Positions 1 through 11,524 of a stretch of DNA of 64,000 nt are shown in pieces (positions within the stretch are counted from its first letter, which is position 1; the number at the start of each line of letters is the position of its first letter). This stretch comes from Chara braunii. Lineage: Eukaryota; Streptophyta; Charophyceae; Charales; Characeae. Location: positions 853,923 to 917,922 of the forward strand of contig BFEA01000282.1 of the NCBI GenBank assembly GCA_003427395.1, in the 5' to 3' direction. The notes beneath the pieces are model-generated. The model made no database searches, was not told where the DNA came from, and worked only from the letters and a program-made list of their open reading frames with translations. The position numbers and the translations under genes are program-made.

Positions 1-1797
1 TCTACCTATAGGTGATGTGAGAGTCAGTAACACCTAGGGTATGAGCCCATTGGATATGAGAGGGGGGCAGGACATTCGAGAGTTGATGTTGAGATTTGAG
101 AGACATTTTATTGTTGAGTGTATAACTGAGCGAGGTTTTGAGACTACCCCCCTGTGTATGACGATCACTCTCACTCTCACATGTGTGGTTTTCTGATGTA
201 TGATGATTTGTGTGGGATTTGTGTGACAAACAGCTCATATGCTTATGCCTTGTGAGTAAATATAAAATTGTCTACTCTTCGGTATACTCGCGCAATCTGC
301 CTGGGAGCAGATGTTAGAGCCGAGTATAAGGAGAGGGAGCGCAGTTTGTTTTTTACAAGTTGCAAAAATGCAAAGCGGGCTTATGAGTCCTTGGGACTCA
401 AAAGCTGATCATGCCAAATGTTTAAGTATCTAAATGGTATTAGGGACCCATAAGTTGGCCTCTTGTGTTGTATTGTTGCCATGATTGAATTGTATACTAT
501 GAATTATTTGGGAGACTTATCTTCAGAAAAGGAAGATGTTTTACACAGGTCATGTGAGGACCCATCCTAAGGAAGAAAGGGATGGTTGACAGACCTATTG
601 AGTGAAACCACCCCCATAGGGAGGATGATTAATAGACATGATGGCATGAAAAGCTGGGTTGGTAAGATGAAAGACTGACGAAAGGAACCATGTTTTAAAT
701 GACCACTTGATGAAATTTCTTGAGAATGTCGCGGAAATGTTTGCTTTTGAGAGGTGTCCCTGAGGTGTGTGACCCTCCTACCCTGATCAAGTTAAGGGAG
801 TCACGGCCTAGTGGATCTGGCGGTGCCCTATGGTTGTGAATGTGGAGAGGTGGCCATGCCCCCACTGTGTTGTCCCACGGGGAGCTGGTAAATGCCTGTC
901 ATGTGTGACAAGGTCATGCGTAGTCCCGTGATAGGCTTGTGTTTGTTGTGACGCACCGCCAGAACACTTGTGCTAGCCTCATAACACATAAGGAAGACCA
1001 AGCTAAACGGTTAAGTTTTAGCACCACTAGGGCGGAACCCCTAAGGGATGGCCGCGGGTCAGCACAACCTGGCCGTTGGCCCACGTCTGACCACAGGAGT
1101 AAAGACTTAAAGAGTGTGGCCGCCCGGGAAGGTTTTACCCCTGTAGAACGACCTGGGATAGGAGTCGAGTCATATGAGTCTTTTTGGGAAGTCGTGATTG
1201 GATGCTTATCAGGAGAAAGCCTATCGTGGCGCAACCTTCGAGGGCACTGCCGCTAAAATAACAACGCGGTAAGCCGTGGATCTGGCCTGATCAACCAGAC
1301 TATGGTGGGCCAAGATGGAGACCTAGCTCTTTCGTACTAGACTGCGGAAGCCGCTGAGAGAGAGTCAAGGACGCACATAACTATGTGTCTAATTGTGAGA
1401 AGTTTCTTGAGAGAAAGGCAAAAAGCCTTCAAAGGTCTCGGTTAGGGCCCACGTCCCCAGTTATGGTCCTGCTTACCAGGAAAGGGTTGGGGACACCCAA
1501 CGAGAAGCCGGCGCTTGTCTAGGACAAAGGGACGAGGACGGGTACGAGGGCCTTTTGAACTTATGCTGTAGTACGATGTGTAGTACACCAGCGTCCTAGT
1601 CTCATGACAATGGAGACCAAGGTTGAAACCCTGGCAGCATACAGTTGTGTGGGCATGGACCGCAGGGGGGCCTCAAACCCGAGTCTGTCGGCTGATCGGA
1701 TTGGTTCCTTCTCGTCGGCATTTTGGTGTGTGGATGAATTGATAGCTTTCTGATCTTGCGAAGTGACGGGGACGTCGCTTAATATAGTCCGGTAGGC
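1..1797 (+). other. Internal 3' region of a second giant LTR element (G2), no gene recognised
   Basis: No open frame here resembles a known family. The sequence is moderately GC-rich, with some unusual compact GC patches from 900 to 1550. The last 60-100 bases before 1798 (including GACGGGGACGTCGCTTAATA) match, with substitutions, the sequence just outside the LTR start at 11524 on the opposite strand. Both LTR starts are therefore preceded by the same sequence, as expected for the internal region lying upstream of a 3' LTR. I infer that this is the 3' end of the internal region of a plus-strand element entering from the left. A host flank duplicated together with the LTR is the alternative. 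Confidence 0.4.
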
Positions 1798-1805
1798 TGT
1801 CGGCG

Positions 1806-1829
1806 CGAATACCCTTGCAGGGGTATTCG
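1806..1829 (+). repeat. LTR-terminal palindrome (E1), variant CGAATACCC / GGGTATTCG
   Basis: Eight bases inside the TGTCGG end lie two 9-base complementary arms separated by six bases. Compared with the other copies (CAAATACCC / GGGTATTTG), both arms have changed at the same paired position, A to G on the left and T to C on the right, so pairing is kept. Confidence 0.7.
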
Positions 1830-2264
1830 CCCTGGTTTTTGCAAGTGACAGCGGGGCCAAGGGTCCAGGCCTGTGTGTTCAAACGGTTACCTATGTATGG
1901 ACCAAGGTTGTCTAAGTAGGTAGGATGAGTGGGCGCGCAGTTTTAAGGCGCGCGTGTGATTTTGCCCCTTTGATTGTAGTATTGATGCATGCGTCCGACT
2001 TGACGTCACACTCTTGACTAGGCCAGGGATTAATGGACTAACCCTCGTTTACTACACTGACCGGCGGCAGGGCTGATATGTGGGATGGTACGCGGGCAGC
2101 CGTGGCACGATCAGGGAGGCCAGCATGATTATCTGGTAGCCGCGCGCCCGGTAATAGGTGGGGGTAAGGCCTACGACGTCCTCCTCAGCCCTAAGTACTG
2201 GACTGCCTCACTTCAAGTACCACTTCATATGGGATCCACCGCCTGCTAATCCCAGGTTGGGGCT

Positions 2265-2320
2265 TAGCCCTATAGGTTACGGCGTCAGGTTGCGGATACG
2301 AAGGTTCGGGGTTCGAGGCC
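2265..2320 (+). promoter_or_regulatory. tRNA-like A and B box pair (possible pol III promoter)
   Basis: TAGCCCTATAGG resembles an A box with one mismatch. GGTTCGAGGCC, 33 bases downstream, is an exact match to the B-box consensus GGTTCGANNCC. No complete tRNA cloverleaf is visible. It lies about 0.5 kb inside the LTR start of G2. Related families carry tRNA-like boxes at a comparable internal position, so this is probably a tRNA-derived module and not a working tRNA gene. Confidence 0.35.
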
Positions 2321-3216
2321 AGCAGGCGGCGACGCGGGAGTAGCGGAGCAGCGGAGCGACGAGGCGAGGGCCGAGGGGTAGAGGGCCGCCAGGGCTATCC
2401 CCCTCAGCTTTTGCTGAATAGGTGGTAGCGGGCCCCACCCACGGGACCGGCGGGGCAAAAGGGGGCGGCAACCGCTTTCAGAAGAACCAGGGCACCTTAT
2501 ATTTATTTATATTTTACTAGTATTTCTGCTATGCCTTGCCTGTTTCAGGCGACGGCCCCGATCCCTTCAGGACGAGGCACAGTACCTCGGGTGTTACCGC
2601 GGTGAAGTCCCTCGGGACACTTGTAAGATAGGAACAATATTGAGAGGGTTAGTACGGCCCCTGTGCGTGAAGGGCGCGCATAAATCGGGGAAAGGCCGGG
2701 CACTTTGAGTTTTCTTTCGGTGCTCTGTTACGTCGCGTTGCTGCGGGCTGACCCCGCTATCGAATACTGAGAGAGCGGGCGCTGGGATATGAAGTTAGCA
2801 AAGACGAAGTGCGGGGAGCAGGGTATTGGTGACGACAACGTGAACCAAGGGCGAGAGGGGCGCAGTGAATAGAGGAGAGGTGACGAGTGACAGGCGATGA
2901 GACGGTGAGGCGAGGCAGGAACCACGGGCCGCAGCGGAAGGAGGGCATAGAGGGGAAGGGAGACGAATGAACCCGAACGCAAAGCTGCGCTGGGTACATT
3001 CGAAGATCGGGATGGTAGAGTAAAGGCGGGAGTGGGCGTGGTCAGGGCGGGAGACGGTGTGTGACCACGCACAGCAGGAGTTGGGCGGTAGGGCGCCATG
3101 GCGAGAGGTGAAGCGAAGCACAGTGAGCTAAGGGGAGGCAGCGGGGCTGGCGGGGCAACGCTGTGTGGCGGCAAGGGGAAAACGAAACTCTAAATGAACC
3201 TAGACGCCGTTCTGCG

Positions 3217-3436
3217 NNNNNNNNNNNNNNNNNNNNNNNNNNNNNNNNNNNNNNNNNNNNNNNNNNNNNNNNNNNNNNNNNNNNNNNNNNNNNNNNNNNN
3301 NNNNNNNNNNNNNNNNNNNNNNNNNNNNNNNNNNNNNNNNNNNNNNNNNNNNNNNNNNNNNNNNNNNNNNNNNNNNNNNNNNNNNNNNNNNNNNNNNNNN
3401 NNNNNNNNNNNNNNNNNNNNNNNNNNNNNNNNNNNN
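3217..3436. other. Assembly gap (220 N)
   Basis: A run of 220 undetermined bases lies inside the G2 LTR, flanked on the right by a very G-rich stretch. Translations across it are meaningless. Confidence 0.99.
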
Positions 3437-3584
3437 GGGCCGGGGTTGTTTTTGCGGGGGCGGGGGTCGGGTAGCCCCGCGGCGGGGGTCCGGGGTTGAA
3501 ACCCCTGCCCCGGCTTGGGCCCCGGGGATCCCCGCGTGACAACGCTGCCCTTGATGTTCGACCGCCACGACAGCTTAAACCTGT

Positions 3585-5365
3585 CTACTCAACCCCTCTG
3601 CACAGGGTGCAGAAGAGGGTGTGGTCTTCAACCTCGCATGGCGGTTGTCCAGCGTCGAGAGATTAACCCTCAAGGCGAGTGTCAGCCGACACTGGAGTGT
3701 TGAATGCGACCCTCAAGATTAACGAGGACCCCATGGATGTGGGTACTATATAGTACGCCATCACTACGACCGCTTGCGCACGTTTGCATCGCGAGTCAAA
3801 TGTGAGTAGCCCTGCGTCTGCGCGATTTTTATACTAAAGTCTCGCGCGAGACGCCCACCCGATTTCTGCGTCGAAGGGTTATGGGACGGCTACTGAGGGG
3901 CTAGGGGCGTCGTCGCGTTGTTTGTGCCATGTCGTTCTGTGTGTGTATGTGTGTGCGTGCGTTCCCTTTGTGTTCGTAGAGTAGTGTATGCGTGGTAAGT
4001 GGGATACGTCCTAGCCGACCGGCGACGAACTGCCCTTGGGACTTCAGCCCCCCAAGGTGTCGGTCCACATGCGGGTCCGATAGGGGTGCTACCGCTCGTA
4101 CCCCCTATGCTACGGCGAACGAGAAACGCCCTTGGCTGGTCCACCTTTGCGATTGCAATTGAGTAGCTTTCGTACCTTGGACTGGTAGCTCGGCAGGGAT
4201 ACGCCCACCGAAGGGAGGTGACAGCTCTCGTAAGGTGGAGGTAAGTTGTGCCTCGCGTAGGCCCTATCCTGTCGTAGGGGCTCCCGAGAGGTATGGCGTG
4301 CGCACTCGGTCAAGCGGCCTAAGGAAGCTCCATTTATGTGTTCGCGAAAAGGTTAGTCCAACTCCTGCAGGACGCAGCCGAGAGGGTCCCGCGCTGCCAC
4401 GAGGAGTGTCGGGCCGATGCGCTCGACACAGCGCCACACCAAGTAGAGAAAGATGTGCAGGGTACTCGAGACTTAGCAGAAGAAGACAAGAGTTGGCATT
4501 TTCAGAGGCTCAACTCCCACCGTTGTCGAGCGCATCGGTCTGGCACTTCACGAAGCAGCGGGGGACCCTCCCGACCACGTCACGCAGGAGTTGGATATGA
4601 ATCCTTTGTCGCAATTATACATGGAGCTTCCGCAAGCCGCTCCGGCCGAGTGCGTCAGCCATACCTCTCGCGAGGCGCTACGACAGGATAGGGCCTACGC
4701 GAGGCACGACTTACCTCCACCTTACGGGAGTTGTCACCTCCCTTCGCTCGGCGTATCCCCGCCGAGCTGCCAGTCCACAGTATGAAAGCTAATCAATTGC
4801 AATCGCAGAGATGGACCAGCCGAGGGCGTTTCTCGTTCGTTGTGGCACAGGGGGTACGCGTTGTAATACCCCTCTATCGGACCCGCACACGAACAGACAT
4901 CTTGGGGGGCTGAGGTCCCAAGCACGACTCGACGTCGGTCGACTAGGACGCATCCCACACACCACGCGCACACCACTTTAGGAACACAAAAATAAAACGC
5001 ACACACACGACACACGCACGAAACGTCACAACACAAACAACACGACAACGTTCCTAGTCCCTCGGTAGCCATCCCATAACTTTTCGACACGGAAATCGGA
5101 TAGGCGTCACGAGCGAGACTTGATATAAAACCGCGCGAACGCAGGGTTAACTCATTTCGACTCGCTATGCAAACGTACGCAAGCAGTCACAATGATGGCG
5201 TACTATGTAGTACCCATACTCATGCGATCCTTGTTAATCTCGAGGGTCGCATTCGACACTCAAGTGTCGGCTAACACGCGCTTTGAGGGTTAATCTCTCT
5301 ACGCTGGACAACCACCATGCGCGGTTGACTATTACACACCCTCTTCTGCACTTTGTGCAGAGTGG
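3585..5365. repeat. Long imperfect inverted repeat: two LTR ends tail to tail
   Basis: The left arm, about 3585-4428, and the right arm, about 4524-5365, are reverse complements with moderate divergence, around a 95-base spacer. Shared landmarks are the CTCTGCAC...GTGCAGAAGAGG patch, the boxes near 4200 and 4740, and the GATGCGCTCGACA end. It is explained by convergent LTR ends: G2 on the plus strand and G1 on the minus strand. A read-through transcript would fold into a long double-stranded RNA. Confidence 0.8.
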
Positions 5366-6344
5366 GTGGTACACAGTTCCGTACATGTGGTGGCAGTCGC
5401 CTCTTACTGCCCTGGAGATAAGCCCCACTCCAGGCCTGGGCAGAAGTCAAGGGGTTTGACTTTGACGGTTGCCACGAACTACAACGTCCAACTATAAAAA
5501 TTAACAAGCAAAATCATCCAATAAATAAATAAACATCCCACCACTTATATATCAAATCAGATATCGAGATAACAACAAAAGAAGGGGAAACATAGACCCA
5601 TGAGGTATGCAGATCGTGCGACACATGGTTGTCATTCTNACTGCCTCCAAAGTATGNCCCATATACCAAACTCNAGAATACTAACCTGCATAAAACACAN
5701 ACACACACAATAGCCACATTGCCATACNCCAATGAGGTCAACTTTACTATTGTCTGTAACTCACATCACGCCTCACACACTCAAGCCCCAGTCATAATTC
5801 AACTTTTCATAAATCTCATAAGTTATTTGTAATGGCCGTTGAAAGAAGTTCGGTTAAAACCCTCAAAGAAACATATCAAATCACAAGGTTAAGGCAGTCA
5901 AGTTGAGGTANATNTGTAANCAAAGTTGTNNCGTGAGCCGATAAGTCGGCNATCAACCAANCGACCTGTTATCANCGATAACAGAAGATGATCCTCGTAG
6001 GACCAAGCTGAATCTAGTCCAAATCTTAGATTGAATGTCCAAAGAAGACATGTATCATCCGACAGGTCAAAGCCCAAGCTAAATCGTCAACGTATGGAGA
6101 TAAAAACCCCATGACACGTTCTCACTCATGACTTTTCTGATAACCAAGCCTAGGTCTGTCTCTAAGTCGACGTCCAAGAAAAGGTAGACCTATGGCAGAA
6201 TATCCCCCATACAATGTGGATCGCCATAATCGCCACCTGTCAAAATATAATCTAAGAAAAGGTAGACCTATGGCAGAATCTCCCCCATACAATGTGGATC
6301 GCCATAGTCGCCACCTGTCAAAATATAATCTATCTCCTCTGAAC

Positions 6345-6800
6345 CAAAAAAATTTCGACAGCGCTTCCCGTAGGAAAAGTTTCTTCTCAGAATTTATATC
6401 AACCTTAATATGAAAACAGAAATAATCTTCAACCCTTAAAGTCAAATTTTGTATAACTCCTTGGATTTGCAGAAATTTCGGCAGCGCTTCCCGTAGTGAG
6501 AGTAGCTTACCAAAATTTATACAAGTCAAGTTCAGAATCTAAAATGACTTTGACTTCTCAAGGTCCAATTTTATCTAACTCCCTGAATTAGTAAAAAATT
6601 GGGCAGCACTCCCTTTAGAAAAGTGGACTTCCCAGATTTTTACTAAGTCATATATGAAAGTCGGGCAAACTGAACTCTGAAAAGACAAAATCTGACTAAC
6701 TCCTTGGTTTTGTAGAAATTTCGGCAGCGCTTCCCGTTAAGAAAGTAGCTTGCCAAGAGTTATACAAACCCAAGTATAAGAAAAGATCCCAGAAAATGCA
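6345..6800. repeat. Tandem repeat, about 122-bp unit, 4 copies (3' LTR)
   Basis: The landmark TTTCGGCAGCGCTTCCCGT, with variants, recurs starting near 6351, 6474, 6597 and 6717, so the period is 120-123 bases. Each unit also carries a TAACTCCTTGG block. The third copy is the most diverged (GGGCAGCACTCCCTTTAG). Confidence 0.85.
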
Positions 6801-7049
6801 AAAACTGACCTAAGTAAAAAAAAGTTAGTACAGAAAATGCAGGAATTGAAACGAACTCCTATGACTCTAGCACGTGGCGAGCAACTAAAACAACTACCTA
6901 TTAATCAAGAACTTAGACTAAGTAGCAGCCTCACTCAGTCACATGCAGGCCAAACCACAAAGGTAAGTACTCTCACCATCCCAAAGTATACCTGGACAAA
7001 CAATAGTTCATGATCTTTCAATGATTTAATCTCTTATACCCAGCTTACA

Positions 7050-7905
7050 TAAGGCATAAGGTCAGGACACCCAAACTTATGGAATGAACTTTACCTTAGC
7101 CAAGCCTAAAGTCGAACCACCCAAACTTATGGAATGAGCCCAACTTGGCCAAAGTATACACAAACAAAGGGCACAACAACTTTTCTCTTCTTTGGGCACA
7201 TGACTATACCATGTCAGTTGCCCTGAACTGTTTAAAATATCCAAGTTATATATACATGTATTTCCTTTGTCTTCTAAGGCTGCATACGGCTGAACTAACT
7301 TAAGTTCAGCCTGCCTCAACTTACCATCAATCATATTCTTAATTATACTCTCTTCAAGTTGTGATAGGCTATAATAAGACCACCTAAACTTATAGAACAG
7401 TCTGATTAGCTCGTTCTTAATAGAATAATAATAAAATATAGCCAAATTATAAGCATTGGGTTCCAGCATGTGCGAGGCTTCGAGTCATAGCACCTGAACT
7501 TACAGAACAGTCTGCCTCTCCGCCTAAGTTGTTTCTCTCTTATCCAAAATATGGGTGACATTGGGCTAGATCACCTGAACTTATAAAACAATCCGCCTTC
7601 TCTCAGATTCTTTTTCTCATAATAAAAGTAGGAAGAGGTTGAGCCACCTAAACTTATAGAATGACTCAGACTTCCTCGTTCATAAGCAAATAAACAAAGG
7701 AAAACCCAAAATAAACAAGGCAACCAAGACACCTGAACTTACAGAATGCACTTGGCCCCTGAAAAAGTCAACCACAAGTAGCCCTCGCAGGTCAGAGCAA
7801 CCAGACCACCTAAACTTATAGAACGGTCTGATTCTCCAAGTTGTCCAAAATAAACATGGCACTGGGTCTCCCCAAACTTATGAGGACCTCCTAGCCTTAA
7901 TGACC
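7050..7905. repeat. Array of nine hairpin motifs with a constant loop (3' LTR)
   Basis: The core RAACTTAY recurs at 7073, 7123, 7386, 7496, 7577, 7650, 7735, 7812 and 7874, within a longer block CACCTRAACTTAYAGAAYR. In several units the flanks are complementary but differ from unit to unit: CAGAC/GTCTG at 7812 and CCAAG/CTTGG at 7735. The last six units are spaced 62-85 bases apart. The other LTR carries the same array with its own paired changes. Confidence 0.8.
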
Positions 7906-8801
7906 CTGTCAAATTTTAATGCAATACTGTTTCCCATCCTGCCCTCCCCCAAATGCATTCACTTTAAACAGTCTACTTTCACATAGTCAACAAAAGTTGA
8001 AACTGAGATTGCCCAAACATTGTTTTATTTAGTCTGGTTTAAGTCCTGAAAGTCAGACAAAAGTCAAAATAGGGTTGCATACCATATACTCAGTTAAATA
8101 TGCATTGGGCGATATAGATAGGGGTTATAACTGGGTTTATAGAGGGAGAGCAATGATTACCTTTCAGTTCCCTGCCAAAACTCCTCCTGAGTTCTGGCTG
8201 AGCTCCCGCAATCGGTGGGCTGACTTCCCATAGAGTCTTGTTGCGGTCCTACGGGTAGCAATCCTGCCTGCCGCCTTCCTCTCATAACCAGGATTAGACT
8301 GAGATAAATTAAGAAGGGCAGAAGGAGTGGTTTCTGACTCTCGAGATACAGGAAGGGGACTAACTCAACTCGCAAGAGAGGGCCTTGATATCTTGAATCG
8401 CCTGAGGGCCCCGCAATGGCGGCCGAAACCCAAACCAGTTTGGTCAACCGGAGTCAAAACGCCAAGATCAGCTCTCTGACGACTTCCAAGTTTGCAACAA
8501 TAATCCTCTACTTGTCCAGTCTGATCATCCCCCTGAATCCCCGTACCTCCACTTAGCCCGATCGTCGATGCACCACAGCCTGTATCAGTCTTTAAACGCA
8601 GCAACAGTACTTAGCGGTGGTCAAAGGTAATCGCAGCAGTCACCAGCAGCAGCAGTCCGCACAAAGTCCATTGCCGCAGCAGCAGTACGCCGCGATGGCC
8701 TGCAGCAACAGTAGCAGTCCGCGCCCAGTCTGTAGCAGCTAGCGGTAACAACAATAGCAACAGCGATACGCGGCAGCTACTCAAGAGTAGACCTGAAGGA
8801 A

Positions 8802-9001
8802 ATGATAAGTCAACTGTACGCAGTTTGTCGCACGAACACAACTTTTGCAGCCTTGTCCTTCAACTGCTGCTCATTCTCACACGCCGAAGACGTAGTCCAC
8901 AGTTATCGTGACGTATGCCCGTGCCAAGCCTGCAGACCGCCGGCCCCCGCAAACTGCCTTCTTCGTCAGTCGCCGACCCCTTAGACTGCCGCTAACCCAG
9001 G
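8802..9001 (+). pseudogene. Antisense reading frame inside the 3' LTR, truncated copy
   Basis: A frame starting MISQLYAVC runs 60 residues antisense to the LTR and ends at a stop where the copy at 32310-32789 reads on. Most residues agree between the copies, including a cysteine cluster (CPCQAC, residues about 40-45) and a proline-rich stretch. A consensus splice donor (CCCAG|GTACGT) follows at 9001, and another (CAAG|GTAAGT) near 9372. Function is unknown. Confidence 0.3.
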
Positions 9002-9649
9002 TACGTACCCCTCTCTTGCTCACCCGTCGCCAGTCCCCCAAGTTAGGCACTTTCTCCTTCCCCATTCACTTGTGCATTCTATAGCGGGCCGTCGGGCCAG
9101 ACCCTCACGATGAGCTTCATCGAGGAGGCGCTCTCAGCGATCCGAAAGGGGATACACACGGCTGTCCCCACGATCTCAGCGTCGGGGCACACGGCAATAG
9201 GGGCTTTACTACTGGTTCCCCTGCCTACGACTTGAGAGTGAACCCATAATCCAGTTGCTTCATAAGTCGCCCGCTACTTAACCAGACCGAGGGTGAGTCC
9301 TTCACCAAAAAATACGGCCAGATACATCCTTCTGCTTGAAGTGATTGTGTAGCCTGCACGCGGCAGCAAGGTAAGTATATTTTGCCTCCCTTCTCTTTTC
9401 CTTGCTATCTCCCGTTCGTGCGTTTGAATGCACCCGGCTCGAGGTCCCGACCAGCTTCGTTCACTTCGCTGGCCTCTTCTCCCCTGCGTGTGCCCGTGCT
9501 ATCTTCACACTGCGCAGCCTATACATCACATAGGATTCAGGCTATGACTCTGAAGCAGTATCGGACTTCATAGTTCATCTCGCGCGGTAGAAGAACCTCA
9601 TAGGTGAATCTCGGTTCATCTGTTTTCACTAAAAAAAAGGTAGCCATGT

Positions 9650-11366
9650 AACCCCGCGACTGTCCCTTCGTTATTACTTCCAATAGAATGAGCAAAATCG
9701 AATGAATCTATCCCTCGAATCCAACTAAATAAGTTGGCATATTATTGACTCATTTTTTCGAGCGCAGCCCCTACTCACTATATCTCGGAATTTGTACACT
9801 AACATCCAAAACTAACTTCATCATTCATCTTGCAGCTATAAGAAAACCCTATTCAGCATCTTAGCCCGCAAAAAACGATCAGAAAACGACCGACTTATCA
9901 CATTTTCACTCTCGACTTCCTTCCCCCTCCGCCATATCTCCTAGCTCACGCAGCTCTTTCTTACACTAACTCTCTCTACACTAATTCCCCTGCCAATTTG
10001 ACTCGGGATTTGGATTTGTCAATCCCCAAAACCCCCTCTACGAATCTTTCCCCTCCCTTTTCCATCAAGAAACAGGGAAGATTCACACTTTTCTTCCCTC
10101 ACTTCTTCTCCTCCAAGCATAGTTCCGCGCACATCCCCTTCCTCCTAACTCCCGTTATGAACCTCCACTTACCGTACTAACTCTATCATCGGAGTCGCCT
10201 GGTCTCAGAACCCTCAGAACGCCTCTTCCCCCGCCCGATTCCGTGAAGGAACGGGCGTGCTACAGTTTTCTTTCCCCCTCCATATTTGCCCTCATCTCTC
10301 CATGCACCTGCGCACCTTCCTATCCAGGTTCATTTATTTCCTTTTTTTTTTTTTTTTTTGCAGCTCTTTCTCTGCTGCCCTCATGTACTCCCTCGCCCTT
10401 TGGTTTTCCGGTCTCCCTTCCTGTGCTCCGCCCGCTTCTTCGTGTGCACTTGGCACAGTTTGTCGGCCAAGTTCCGTCTCGTTCCTCCCTTTGTCACAGC
10501 GCCCCCTCTTCAGTCAATCGCTACTCCCTCTTCCTTGCTGCGCTGTTTTCCTCGTCTACTCGCCCCCTGCACGACCTTCTGCCCAGGTACACTCCCCCGT
10601 GCTCTTCTCGTTGTCCCTGTCGTCGCCGACCAGCGCTGCGCTGTCTGGCCAGCTTCTCCCTGCCTACTTGCGGTCCGCTGCGCTATCTGCCCCGTTTTCA
10701 CCTGGCACGCCCTCAGCATCCGACGAGCTGTTCAACAACCTCCACTGTCCTAAGGTAAAACTTCGGAGGGAGCCAGCTATTCGACGGTTCGATTAGTCTT
10801 TCGCCCCTATACACAAGTCCGACGATTGCTGCGCTCTTGCGCCTGAGTGCCTTCGGGCCTACTCCGCCTGGGCACTGTTCCCCACCTTTTCGGGTCCCTA
10901 ACGGGATGCTCATACTCAGCAGATGGTGGGGGGGGCAGGCAGGGCCCTGCAGACGTGCCGCCTCCCCATCAAAAAAAATATCTCTTGCTTGGGTCGGACA
11001 TGTCACAGGGCTGTACTTTAAAGCAAGCCAAAGGCAGAGTCCCCCGTTCATCGGGCCACAACGGACTTACTCACACTCAAACCTCTCACGGTAGATCGGG
11101 AGCGATGGTCGATGCCCCGCCAAGGCCCCCCCTGCCGCTCCGGTTCTCTTCCGCCTCATGGGCCGAACACCCACTTGACCCACCGGAGAGAGGCGCCGCT
11201 CAAGATCCTCGTCTGCAGTGACGGCCAACCGTGTCCGGCAATGCAATAGCTGGGCCAGGCCCGTCTGTCCCGACGTAGGTCTTAGAACCGTCCTCCGAGT
11301 CAAAGACACCAGTAAAAATAAAAGTAGGAAAATTAATAAAAAATAAATAAAAAAAAATAATAATAA
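9650..11366. other. 1.7-kb segment present only in the 3' LTR of G1
   Basis: On both sides the sequence matches the 5' LTR, which passes directly from an A-rich stretch (about 33240) to GGAACAACGAGGGG. The segment is pyrimidine-rich from 9880 to 10740, includes an rRNA-like stretch at 10743-10922, and ends in an A/T-rich tract. It is either a later insertion here or a deletion from the other LTR. No clean target duplication is visible. Confidence 0.6.
10743..10922 (-). pseudogene. Degenerate LSU (25S/28S) rRNA-derived fragment
   Basis: On the minus strand the order of blocks is that of eukaryotic large-subunit rRNA: GAGCATCCCGTTAGGGACCCG, GTGCCCAGGCGG, GACTTGTGTATAGGGGCG, AAAGACTAATCGAACCGTC, TAGCTGGCTCCCTCCGAAG, CCTTAGGACAG. 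The plant sequence as I know it has GACTTGGGTATAGGGGCG and TAGCTGGTTCCCTCCGAAG at these places. Changes are scattered over conserved positions and only about 180 bases are recognisable, so this is a pseudogene piece and not an rDNA unit. Confidence 0.8.
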
Positions 11367-11491
11367 ACATGAGGGAACAACGAGGGGTCACGCATCTGGG
11401 CCGCACATGGCTCGCGCCTTGCCGCCGATATCCCGTGTACGCGGCTCAACTACGGACGAAGCCATACCGGTGTGAATTTGCAAAAAGCACG

Positions 11492-11524
11492 CCAAATGCC
11501 CTTGTAAGGGTATTTGGTACGACA
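11492..11524 (-). repeat. E1 palindrome at the start of the 3' LTR of G1
   Basis: Arms CCAAATGCCCTT and AAGGGTATTTGG pair over 12 positions with one G-T pair and a two-base centre, directly followed by TACGACA, the LTR end. Confidence 0.8.

Larger units (their letters stand above)
1798..4428 (+). mobile_element. 3' LTR of G2 (E1 end to E2 end), interrupted by a gap
   Basis: The unit starts with TGTCGG plus a terminal palindrome and ends with GCTCGACA, so it has the TG...CA ends of an LTR. About 840 bases at its right end are the inverted counterpart of the end of the G1 3' LTR that starts at 4524. It is shorter (2.6 kb including 220 N) than the other LTRs of the family. No target duplication is evident: AGGC lies before it and CAGC after it, which fits a 3' LTR that belongs to an element starting outside the window. 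Its middle is GC-rich and holds no recognisable gene. Confidence 0.55.
4524..11524 (-). mobile_element. 3' LTR of G1 (7.0 kb)
   Basis: It begins (minus strand) with TGTCGTACCAAATACCC at 11524 and ends with CTCGACA at 4524. Nearly the whole length aligns by eye with 28193-33422, with few substitutions. The exception is about 1.7 kb (9650-11366) absent from the other copy. It contains a 122-bp tandem repeat, an array of hairpins and an antisense reading frame. Single N bases between 5639 and 5975 fall where the other copy gives an ordinary base. Confidence 0.8.

Noticed and set aside
900-1550. Ribosomal or organellar rRNA gene
   Set aside because: The compact GC-rich look suggested it, but no conserved rRNA blocks could be found on either strand.
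7050-7905. CRISPR-like array
   Set aside because: Repeats are irregularly spaced, vary in the flanks in a paired manner, and lie in a eukaryotic LTR. No cas genes.
10243-10796. Three overlapping plus-strand frames of 155-179 codons
   Set aside because: They lie in pyrimidine-rich sequence, are open in all three frames and have low-complexity Ser/Pro/Leu composition. Their end overlaps the antisense rRNA-like fragment.
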